From contig BCKL01000015.1 in assembly GCA_001600635.1 (NCBI GenBank), positions 638,073-702,072 on the forward strand: a stretch of 64,000 bases of DNA. The letters are read 5' to 3'. Below are positions 23,477 through 32,619 of this stretch, piece after piece (positions within the stretch are counted from its first letter, which is position 1; every line of letters begins with the position of its first letter). The notes beneath the pieces were generated by a model. It saw only the letters and a list, made by a program, of their open reading frames with translations, did not search any database and was not told where the DNA came from. The translations under genes and the position numbers were made by a program. The stretch comes from Leucosporidium creatinivorum (lineage: Eukaryota; Basidiomycota; Microbotryomycetes; Leucosporidiales; Leucosporidiaceae).

Positions 23477-26209
23477 ATGGCGGGCTCTCGTCGCACGAGC
23501 ACCAAGCGTGCGATTAGCTATCAGGAGGTCGCCAGCGATATCGACCTGCAGGACCAGGAGTCCGAGGTCGAGAAACAGAGAGGTGAGTGCGCGACGCGTC
23601 TCTTGAACCGCTGAAGCAGGGGGTGGATCGCGGTGGGGAAGCAGCGGAAGCGATCCCTGCTATCCTGTTACAACTTTCGGTGCTGCTCAAGCTCCCCCAG
23701 AAGGCGCTGGGCGGCAAGCTCGGATGGAGTCGCGTTCGACGAGAGGACGCGATGACGGGCTGGGAAAGCTGCAGCAGAGGGCCGTCGGTACAGAAGAGGC
23801 GGTTTAGATTACGATAGACAGCTCTCCGGCCCCTCGCTCCGAGAAACCGTAACTGACCTGTCCTCCGGCTCGCAGCTCCACCGGCGAGGAAGAAGGCGCG
23901 CCAATCCCAGCAGGATGAGCGCGACCCGCCTGCAGAACTCGAGGAAATGGCTCATAGCGTCTTCTCGGATGTGCCCCTCGACGTTTTGGCCGAGGTGCGG
24001 CGTCTCTCAGCGACTTGCACCGAGCGCCGAGCCGAGCTGATCCCGTCCTCTCGCCTCAGATCTGCTCGCACCTCGAGCCTGGAGATCTCATCAAGCTCGC
24101 TCGTACCTCCAAGCCCTTCCTCTCGTTCCTCCTCGCGCCCTCAAGTCGGTTCATCTGGCTTGCCTGCCGCCGAGCCGCCAACCTACGCATCCTGGACGGG
24201 CTCAATGAAGTCAACTACGCTTTTTTGGCTCATGGCACCACCTGTACGGTGAGCCGAATAGATTTCTCTCCTATCCCGACCGCGCTCATGCCTCTTTCGA
24301 GTACTATAGACCTGCGGCAAGGAGCACAAGACGGTCGTCCCCGACTTCATCCTCCGCACTCGCCTCTGTGCACCCTGTAGGATGTCTACGTGAGTCGTTT
24401 GTGGCTTTATGTATCTTCGTGGCTCTGCTGACCACCCATCGTCCAGCCTGACAACCAAGACTAAGCTCAAGGAGCTCGCTGGACTACACCCTCGAGCCAC
24501 CGCTTGCGTGCCTGCTACACACTGTGAGTGTGTCGAGACGCAGGAAGAAGCTCTTGACTGACGCTCTTCTTATCACTAGTGGGCTGTCGCTCTCTCGCTC
24601 AAGCTCGGGCTTGTAGGTACGCCTTCTCGGCGCCGCTCAACCGCTGACGGGCGGTTTCTCCAGGCTACTACCCGACTCGGGAGCTGCTCGAGGCTAGCAA
24701 CACGCTCAAGGAGCTACAAGAGGAGGATGACTTTGCTCAAGAGCAATGGCACTTAGGCCGAAGCGAGGGCGGGACTCGCTCTCGGAGGCCCAACCAGTCG
24801 GGAGTTGCCCGCGAGCCGCCGCGCTCGGAGGTGCAGGCCTTCGTCAAAACCCACAGAAGGGTCGCCCGTGTCAAGATCAGAGTGTGCTACTGCCTCGCTT
24901 GTAGCTGCAGAGGACTCGACTGCATCACGTCGAGCAGGTCGGATTGGCCTTCGCCGAGGAACTCGAGCGGTACACGAGGGAGAGGAGGGAGCGCCTGCGC
25001 GCCATCTACAGGGCTATATGGGAGAGGTGAGCTTCTTTGAGCACAGCTCTCCGCGAGATAGAAGCTGACCCTCCCAATACAGGCTCAAGCTTGATCTCGA
25101 AGTCGCGGAATGGCTCGACGACGAGTAGGTCTTCGTCTCCTTTTGCACGAAGCGAACAGGGCTCATTTATCTTCCCACAGGATCCGATGGTACGACTTCA
25201 ACATCTTCACCTTGGCCTACACCTGCCGGCCTTCGCTCAACGCAACCGACCGCCGACTCTTCGTTCGAGACTTGTCGAGCTGCCCGAGCACCGATCATGA
25301 GGGTGAGTGGAAGACACTTCGAAGCCTCTCGAGCACAGTCTGACCCAATCCGCGTCAGACTGGACAGCCATCAAGAAGCGGGTCGAGCCTCGAGCTGCTA
25401 AGGATTCGCGCCGAGCGGCCCAATCGGATGCGACCCGCCAGCATTTTCGCCTTCAGCGTGCTCGTCTGGAGGCGCTGCGTATCTACCACACTAGTCTTCT
25501 ACAACAGCAACAGGACCGCCAGGACGAGCTCACCTTCCTCCCCTTCTGGCCCTTCCAACGCCTGCCCTCGGTCAGCCCTCTTTGGGAGCCCGCCGATGCT
25601 GTCACTGTCACCGACGAGATATGGGCGAGCTCCCTCGACGCCATCAATGGCGATGTGGCAGCCTATCGCGCCTCTCTTTGCGTCAACGCCATCACCGCCA
25701 TCCTCGCCGCCGACAACGACGTCCCCATCTCCTCCCTTTCGACCGACCCCGCCGACTACCCCGAGGATGACTACGACGAGGCCTTCTTTGTGCGGCCCAC
25801 TTCTCAATTCTTCATGCCTCACCCTCAACCATACCTCGGGACCTTTCCCGAGATCATCGCCCGTGACCCGTCAAGCGATTGGCGAGGTAACTTTAAACGC
25901 TACATCAATCCGCTACAAGTCAAGGTTCTTGGTGCTCTGCTCCAAGTTATCGCTCGCGACCCCGTAGCGGGACGCTTTGGAGGTACCAACCGAAGCAGTG
26001 CCGCCGTGATTTGGCCTGCGCATCCTCGCAAGAGCTTCCGACGGACTCGATTCACGTCCATGCAGCTGGTGAGTCCCTAAAGAGGGCTGTCATACAGTAC
26101 AAGAGCTGAAATCTCGTTCTTCTGCTCACCGCAGTTTGTCGACATCCTCAAACGCTTCCCCCACGACTTCGAGGCCTGCCCCGAGCTCAACTTTGAGATC
26201 GCTTCTTAG
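23477..26209 (+). CDS. F-box protein (inverted-duplication paralogue of 10938-13666)
   Basis: Second copy of the F-box gene, intact as far as I can read. The start ATG 23477 (MAGSRRTSTKRAISYQE) follows the same TACAGGATGGC context as the original. Intron 1 is again long (about 23582-23877) and still alignable with the other gene's intron. The F-box reads VPLDVLAEICSHLEPGDLIK, LARTSKPFLSFLLAPSSRFI. Then come HGTTCTTCGKEHKTVVPDF and a second Cys pair (LCAPC). The C-terminal half has RLEALRIYHTSLLQQQQDRQ, DPADYPEDDYDEAFFVRPTS, WPAHPRKSFRRTRF and the end CPELNFEIAS. Divergence from the original is substantial, yet no stop breaks the frame, so both copies have probably stayed under selection. Likely an SCF adaptor with unknown substrate. 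Confidence 0.75.
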
Positions 26210-26455
26210 GGCGAGGGGGACGAGGCAAGAGAGGGTGAAGGGGAGGTCAACTGTTGATTATTACTTAGAGAGGTGTTGTACGAGCTGTGCTTGCAGGTCC
26301 TTGATTGCGGGAGAGCAGAGCGAGCAGGCGAGTTGGTCTGTTCTCGGCGAAGCTCGAACCGGTCTCTCGCTCTTTTTCTCGCTCTCCTTCCTCTCTTCTC
26401 ACTCGCATTCCTCGTCTCACTTGAATCGTCAGTTTGCAAGCCTATAGCAGCAGTT

Positions 26456-26760
26456 CTACTCCTTCTTCCCCTTCCTCTGCTCGCCGGGGAGGCTCCAGTC
26501 GATCCTCTTGGCGCCGATGATGGAGAGGAAGATGTTGAGGAGTACGCCAGCGACGGCGATGGGCTTTTGTCAGAGGTCGCGCAGATGAGAGAGGGTCTAG
26601 GTGACCTGTTGAGGTCGGGAGGGAAGTCAGCGAAGGTTTGGCGCGGAGAAGCCAACTCGAGCTCGAGAACGAGGAGAACGACTACTCACCACCACCTCGG
26701 CGCCATGCCTGTCACTGCAGTCCTCTTCTCCTTCACAACTACTGGCACACCGGTTAGCAC
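26456..26760 (-). pseudogene. OST1 3'-end fragment, broken
   Basis: Read on the minus strand, this is a copy of the last exons of OST1. It covers the EEDCSDRHGAEV region, the intron, and the transmembrane segment ending in GAKRIDWSLPGEQRKGKKE followed by the same stop. The copy has in-frame TAG and TGA in the ITYTLSPLRDLLQKP equivalent and a one-base deletion in the GAAGAGGGACTG region, so it cannot be expressed as OST1. Its 3' flank (26210-26455) also aligns with the OST1/F-box intergenic DNA at 10685-10937. This shows a DNA-level segmental duplication rather than retroposition. Confidence 0.85.
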
Positions 26761-26849
26761 CAGGTAGCTCTCGGTCTGACCCTTCGAGCTGTTGCACGCG
26801 CAAGGTGTGAGGAAGGCGCCCGCGTTCGGGCAAAGACAGCCGTCTCATC

Positions 26850-28800
26850 TTGCCTCGACCTTGATGCTTGGGTGTGCTGCAGGTCTACTCCTTCAAGGCA
26901 ATCTCGGCCGCTCGAACAATCTCAGTCGACCGAATCAGACCGAGGCGGCGAAGCGAACAACATGCAGCAAGTCAGAGGTATGATGTCGGGCACAAGCTAC
27001 GGATGCAGTCACACCGTAGGTCAAGGTCATCTCAGGAGCACCAAGCCGAGGCAAGACCTCGCTGAGGATGAGATCAAGCACCTCGACCCGAAACGCTCTC
27101 GGCGCCCCAGAGCTCGGCGCAGAGTTGAGTCAGGTCGGTTTGCTCTCGTCCTCATATCCTGCGTTCTAGCTCTGCATGAGCACTTTTAGTGAGACCGACC
27201 TGCCGACTCACAACCCGCCAGCTCGAACGACATCAGCCGCCCGAGTCAGCGAGTAAGGCAGGGAAGCCGCTCGCAGAGGTGCTCGTGCCATTGGCGAAGA
27301 AGTGGAGCAAGAGCACTCGTCGACGCAAGAGATATTTGGCGAAGGCATCAGAGAACGACCTCATGCACTCGAGCACTCCACCACTCCGGTAGCCTGCGCG
27401 GCCTTCGAAGCGAAGTGCAGAGCGAGAGGTTGCCGCTTCTGCATCGGCGGTGGCCGGCTTGTGACATAAAGCTGGCGCAGCCGGGTGCAGCTGACAAGTG
27501 ATGCCTCCGTCTCAGCGCACCAGCTCGATTGACGTTGGTCGACTCAGCCGACCGCGCGAAGTCGAGGAGCTGCCCGTCGCTTCGTAAGCCATCCTCGCCT
27601 CCGATCAAGCGAACAGCGCTATGTAGGAGTCCCCTCCAGCCGGTGGGCGCAACGATCCTGTGATAGCGTCTAGCCCCGGAAGCCCTCCAGCTTCCAAAGC
27701 TTAAGCGCGGGCTGATTGACTCGCGACAAGTCGGCGTTCGGCGCATGTCGCTGAAACAGAGCTAAGCTCCGAGGTTGACACCTGCAAGGCCTTGGGAAGC
27801 AGTGCCAATTGCTGTTGAGCACGTCGACCAGATCGACCCTGGGCCGCCCCAGCCTCACGAGCGAGAGCGAAGACGATCCGCCCGCTGACTCGAGCTTCAG
27901 CACCGGTGGCCCAGCTAGACAACGCTAGCGAGTGAAAAGACGAGACCCGTGCTGTTTAGCCAATCGCTGGAGGTCGTGAACACCCATGCGAGCACCACAC
28001 CTCCAAAGAGCTCGGCTCTCTAGAAGCTCGGCGCAGGCGAGCGGTCAACGAGCTCTCTGGGTGAGTGGACCGACGATGATGCAGGCAAGTTCACGTCGAG
28101 TGCAAAACTGTCAACGCTGTAAGACGAGTCCTCGACCATGAGCGCACCCGCCTTCAGAACGCCTGAGTCCCTGAAGCCGAGACGCTGGCGAAGGTTTCGA
28201 GCCACAGCGGCCGATGCGCCGAGCTAGACACGGCTCTGCAGCACGTCGCCACTTCTCCAAAGACGTTTGGAAGCGCCCCACTCTCTTTTACAACAGCTCA
28301 CCGCCCCCAAAGCGTTTCGCCGCTCCGAGCCGGAGTCACCGAGCAGGGCGAGAGAAGAGGCCGTCTCGGCGCGGCGTGGGTGGTGCAGCAGCAGATTCTG
28401 CTCCAGATTTTGTGCCAGCTACCGACTAAAGACGCTCCTGCCGAACATCAGCGACCAGCTTCAGCGCGACTGACCCGAGAGCTCAACGCTCCCCAGCTAA
28501 GATCGCGCAGGCGGGGGACGCCGGAGCAGAGCAGGCGTGGCTTGACCTAAAGTTGGTACTGCAGCCCAGATTCCTCCCAAGAGCAAGCAAGCCCCGCCGC
28601 TCCCTACACGAGGCAGCAGCCGACGCAGCCTGACGAGCGAGCTAGGCCGCTCTGCACCTTTGCACGAGCTGAGCGAAGGTGGTGCGAAGCTCAAAATTAA
28701 GAAGGCGAAGCTGCACCGAACCAGCGAGCCTGCAGCTCACCAGTCCAGCCCAGCAGCCCTCATCTTGAGCCCCGCGCATCGTCTCGCGCTGTCCAGTCTC
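26850..28800 (+). repeat. Dispersed non-coding repeat, fullest copy
   Basis: About 2 kb without a credible gene. It aligns by eye along most of its length with 61.1-64.0 kb (same orientation), for example 27405-27530 against 61700-61860, 27840-28060 against 63240-63460, and 28500-28600 against 63910-64000. Parts also align with OST1 intron 1 in inverse orientation. No terminal inverted repeat, transposase or reverse-transcriptase motif is visible, so the class is unknown; a decayed or non-autonomous element is possible. Borders are estimated from where the alignments stop. Confidence 0.65.
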
Positions 28801-28880
28801 CCTTCCCTCTGTAGCCCAGCAAGTGAGCAGTACTACTCACCTCTCATCCCCTCTTATCCGCCTACTCGCCACCAAGCTCC

Positions 28881-29280
28881 TTTCTGTTCCGCCCGAGCCT
28901 CAAGAAGCTGTGTGCTGAGTTGAAGTCGAAGCGGGAGAGAGAGAGACTGTAGACGAGTGTGTCGTCATGTAGGTGTCGTCATGTAGGAGTGTAGTGAGGA
29001 GTATCGAGGTGCAGCCGAGGTCGATTCATCGAAAAATGAGCGACGAAGCGAACGAGACGAGGGAGGGGGAAGAGAGAGAGAGAGCTCGGCTTGGACTTGG
29101 ACTCAGGCGCGAGAGAGATGTCAGGGGTGAGGAGTTGGGTACAGCTTGGAGCTTGGACGGAGACCAGTGAGCTCCTAATCTCCCTGCACCCCCTCTGCAC
29201 TCGTACAGCCCGCTCCGTCCTCCCTCCTCCTCGACCCCTCCCTGATCACCTCGACCGAATCGCCGAGCTCGCTTCTTCGC
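28881..29280 (+). repeat. 400-bp inverted-repeat partner of 40442-40828
   Basis: Nearly identical to the reverse complement of 40442-40828. It starts at TTTCTGTTCCGCCCGAGCCT and ends at GCCGAGCTCGCTTCTTCGC. It contains two GA-rich runs and a short open frame (MSDEANETREGEERERARLG) that both copies keep but with different ends. This copy has a direct duplication of GTGTCGTCATGTAG (28966-28995). The identity is far higher than for the other duplicates in the window, so the event is recent. No family recognised. Confidence 0.75.
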
Positions 29281-29492
29281 CCTTGCTCATGCTCCCGCGA
29301 CTCCTCAGTCGTTTGTACCTTCCGACAGCCGGCAAAGCGAGGTCTCACAAGCCTGTCTGCCCCCTTGCATCCTCCGGTATTCCTACAGCAGCTTGCACCG
29401 CGACTCTCTGGCCTGAATCTCGGTCGACTCGGCTCTCCCCCATCTCGCCTCTTCGTCGTCTGATCCTCCCGAGATCTAGCAATCATACACGT

Positions 29493-30763
29493 CTATTCCT
29501 TGACAAACGCAATAGTAGTGATACTGCTCCCCGTGCTCCCCCCGAACGAGAAGCTCGGCCGAGAGACGTGGGAATGGTATTTAAGGCCTGTTTGGGCGTG
29601 GCGAGCGAAGCGAGTGGACGGTGGCGGTGAGGAGGAGAAGAGGGCGAGTAGGAAGTCAGTAGGCGAAGGGAAGGGAAAGCACAGGAGCAGCGTACCGGTT
29701 TCGGGAGTGATGAAGGCCTTCTCCAACTCTTTCCTTGTCCAGTTGCCTGTCGCGCAGCACACAGCTCGTCAGCTTCTGCCTCGCGCTCGGTACAGAGAAA
29801 GAGCGAGCAGGAGGAGACTCACAACTCGTAATCAGAAAGTAACCCATCTTCTGCACCAACCGGCTCACAGCCAGGGGATACAGTTCCCCAATCCTCCTCC
29901 CCTCCCTCTCCTCATCGGACAAACAAATAGCATCATACGTTCCCTTATCCATCACGCATTCCCATTGCCTGTCCCCCATTCCCTCTCCCAGGATGTCGGC
30001 CACCTCGAAAGCGATTTTGGAAGCGAGAGGGTCGGAGGAAGCAGAGCGGGCGGAGGCGATGGAGGTGGCGAGTGCGATGGAGGAGGCGGAGTAGTCGATT
30101 CCGGTGAGAGAGGTGAAAGAGGAGAGGGAGAGGGTGAAGAGCAGTTGACCGTTGCCGGTTCCGACTGGGAGCGAGCGCGGGAGAGGGAGGGAGGGAGGGC
30201 GAAGGGGGAAGTGCCGGGGAGGGAGAAAGAGGAGGGTCAGTGGCTAACCCGCGCGGTGGTGAAAGGAGTGATATACCATCGAGGATTGTACTCGACTTGG
30301 AAGGCAAGTTGTCCTCTGCCCAATCGACCATCTTCTCCGCCGAGTCTTCGCCGAACCTGTCGATTCCGTCGAGGTGAGCTCGCTGCGATGTGCCCGAAAC
30401 CCTTCCGATAGCTGGAGCTGAAGGGAGGATCGCTCTGTGAAAGTCGTAGCTCACCAGACTTCGCCCTCATCTGCAGGTCGTCCGAAAGAGCGATCAGCCG
30501 GCGTTCTCTTCGCTGTAGCTTACTCTTCAACCCCTGCACTCACCGCCAATCTCCTTAAACATCTTGACCTCCCGCTCGTACACCTAAGCAACTCCCTCTC
30601 TCTCAGCTTGCTCCCCTGCTGCTCAAGAGGGACGCAAGAGAGAACGCACCTGATCCCAATGCTCCTTTGTGCCCAACTTGCTCGGCTGAAGAGCTACAGA
30701 ATCCAAGTCCGGGGCTTCTCCCGATGCAGCGAGTTGAGCCATCGCTTCCTTAAGAGTCGTCAT
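29493..30763 (-). CDS. EFM4: Protein-lysine N-methyltransferase EFM4 (METTL10 family)
   Basis: S-adenosylmethionine-dependent cytosolic enzyme that methylates a lysine of translation elongation factor eEF1A. The start ATG is at 30763 (MTTLKEAMAQLAASGEAPDL). The family signature LGTKEHWDQVYEREVKMFKE, joined over an intron, leads into WFGEDSAEKMVDWAEDN. SAM motif I is VGTGNGQLLFTL, again over a splice, followed by LTGIDYSASSIALA (motif II with the acidic Asp) and the catalytic-pocket motif WECVMDKGTYDAICLS. YFLITSCNWTRKEL and the C-terminal SFSFGGSTGSSITTIAFVKE are also typical. Length and order fit the yeast and human proteins. It is divergent from MOCS2A with only 77 bp between the starts. 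Confidence 0.92.
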
Positions 30764-30840
30764 GGCTGAGAATGAAGCGAGAGGGAGAGCTGCGTTTCGA
30801 GGTTCAACTCTTACAACTCCCGCCAAATCGCTCGAGGGGG
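30764..30840. promoter_or_regulatory. Very short divergent spacer, EFM4 / MOCS2A
   Basis: 77 bp between the start codons of two divergent genes. It contains CTCGAGGGGG next to the MOCS2A ATG and no TATA box. A bidirectional promoter is inferred from spacing; part of it may overlap the coding ends. Confidence 0.4.
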
Positions 30841-31184
30841 ATGGCCAGCGTGAGTTGTACCAAGGTACAGAGCAGCAGCAGCTAACCAAGTGGATTGTAC
30901 TACAGATCACAGTTCTCTTCTTCGCCTCCGTCCGAACCTCGCTGCCCTCGGAGCCCTACTCGACTGTGCTCCCCCTCCCCTCTCATCCAACCCCTTACCC
31001 GCTCTCCCTCCTCCGCCAACATCTCATCGCCGAGGTCTATCCAGGGAACGCCGAGTTTGAGCAAGCTATCACTAAGAGCGCTTGGAGTGTGGATGAGGAG
31101 ATGGTTGACGAGGGGGAGGAGGCGGGGGTCTTGTTGAAGGGAGGGGAGACGGTTTGTCCCATTCCCCCAGTATCGGGCGGTTAA
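30841..31184 (+). CDS. MOCS2A: Molybdopterin synthase small subunit (MOCS2A/MoaD type)
   Basis: Sulfur-carrier subunit of molybdopterin synthase. Its C-terminal Gly-Gly is adenylated and thiocarboxylated, then donates sulfur to precursor Z in molybdenum-cofactor synthesis. Exon 1 is only nine bases (30841-30849, Met-Ala-Ser). The intron at 30850-30905 is 56 bp, and exon 2 starts ITVLFFASVRTS, the typical beta-strand start of the ubiquitin-like fold. The protein is about 95 residues and ends in CPIPPVSGG; the terminal GG is the functional signature. The middle (LLRQHLIAEVYPGNAEFEQA) matches the variable helical part. A longer reading from an ATG at 30762 is open, but that ATG overlaps the EFM4 start codon and its extra sequence is unlike the family. 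Confidence 0.88.
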
Positions 31185-31274
31185 AGTGTAGGAGTATGAT
31201 ATAGGAGAGGCGGTTACAACAGGGCACAACATCCAAGCTACAGCAAATCGGTCGACTCGGCGCCTGCTCGGTCA

Positions 31275-32476
31275 TCATGGCTCGGCGCCCTTCTCCCCGC
31301 CTCCTCCTCCGACGACTTTCCTCCTCTTCAGTTCCAACTCCTTCCTCTTCTCCTCGACCTTCCTCTTCCTCATCTCCCTCTCTCTCTCCCTATCCCCTTT
31401 AACCCCACCTCCCTCCTTCAACTCCTCCCTCTTCCTCTCCGTCTGCTCTCTCTCCGCCTTCAACGCACTCATCTGCCTCTCCCTCTCCTCCTCATCCTTC
31501 GAGAACGCCATGAACCCTGCGCCCCTCTGTCGATTCTCGGTAGTTGAGTCGTAGTGCTGGACTAAGGGAGCTTGGGCTTCCACGGCGGCTCGGCGGGCGG
31601 CGAGGAGAGTGGGGTCGGGAGTGTAGACGGGGAAATGGTGTTGGTCGCCGTAGTGGACGTTGGCTCTGGTGTTGGAGAGAGGGAGGGGGTTAGTAGGGAG
31701 GCAGAGGGAGAAGGAGAGGAGGAAAGGACGAACGGCTCGGCTTCCTCGGTTGGTAGAGCTGTCCCTCGGGGGATCTCGCTACGAGGAATTAGACGCGTTC
31801 GACCAAATTCGTCGGTCCATTCGACGAGAGGGTCCGACTGTGCGTTAGAGATCAGCCAGAGTTCGAAGGCAAGAGAGCGAGAGGAACGGACAGGACCAGC
31901 GATGGGAACGGTCGAACTCTCATCCTCCTCAGAGTCCGATCCGGAACCAGACGACCGAGCATCAAAGTCGACCAGGAGGTTACTGATCTGCGCCTCCGTC
32001 AAGCCCGCCGATTTGCCCTTCCTGTTGGTCCAGTCAGAGTCAGCTCCCTTCTCGGCGCTCGGCGAATGAACAGAGTCGAACCCACCTAATCTTCTCATAC
32101 AGCCTCGCCTTCTTCTCCAACTTATCCCTCACCTGCCTAGGATCCTTGCCCTGCACAGCGGTCTCCTGCTCATACTGCACCTGATCCCTCTCCTGCCTGC
32201 CCTTAACTCCCTTATTCTGCTTCAGCCACGGCGTGGATTTGGCTGTAGGACGTTGGATCCCCGTGGTGTGAGTGCCGAGATGACGTGTCGAGGCGAAGTC
32301 GGATTCTTTTTGGCTGTAGGGAGTTAGGGCGGTGAGCTGCTGCTGCTGAGGTGGGGAGCTCAGAGAGAGAGGGAGACGAACGAGACGAGGGCTTGGAGGT
32401 CTAAGAGGGAGGAAGCGGACAAGGAGGAATATTTGGCTGCTGTACTAGTATCGAATTTAGGCTTGTCGCTGGCCAT
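31275..32476 (-). CDS. CCDC174-like coiled-coil protein
   Basis: Homologue of the nuclear coiled-coil protein CCDC174, which in animals is linked to the spliceosome/exon-junction machinery. From ATG 32476: MASDKPKFDTSTAAKYSSLS, an Ala/Ser/Leu N-terminal helix, then RPTAKSTPWLKQNKGVKGRQ and a charged helix (RDKLEKKARLYEKIRKGKSA). LLVDFDARSSGSGSDSEEDE is an acidic block. The diagnostic block is PLVEWTDEFGRTRLIPRSEI. After an intron, HYGDQHHFPVYTPDPTLLAA and ENRQRGAGFMAFSKDEEERE lead to a long Lys/Arg/Glu coiled coil, ending EKGAEP. The homology call rests on the VEWTDEFGR block and the GxGFxxFSxDEExR motif. Confidence 0.85.
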
Positions 32477-32619
32477 GTGTGATGAGGAGCAGAATCTCAG
32501 CGAGAACGACGTAAGAGAGAGACCCGCGTCCCGAGCTTCAACGCTCTCTTGTCCTCCTACGCTCACTTCGTTCTTCTGCTCGGCGCCGACTAGACTGCGA
32601 GGATACAAGGCTACAGAAG
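32477..32619. promoter_or_regulatory. Divergent intergenic region, CCDC174-like / VPS34
   Basis: 143 bp between the starts. It includes CTCGGCGCCGA, and a CTACAG seven bases before the VPS34 ATG that could end a 5'UTR intron. Inferred from spacing. Confidence 0.35.

Noticed and set aside
29500-30411. 303-codon open frame on the plus strand
   Set aside because: Antisense to EFM4, which has clear methyltransferase motifs.
30762-30840. Longer N-terminus for MOCS2A from the ATG at 30762
   Set aside because: That ATG overlaps the EFM4 start codon on the other strand and adds sequence unlike MoaD proteins; the spliced nine-base exon gives a normal-size protein.
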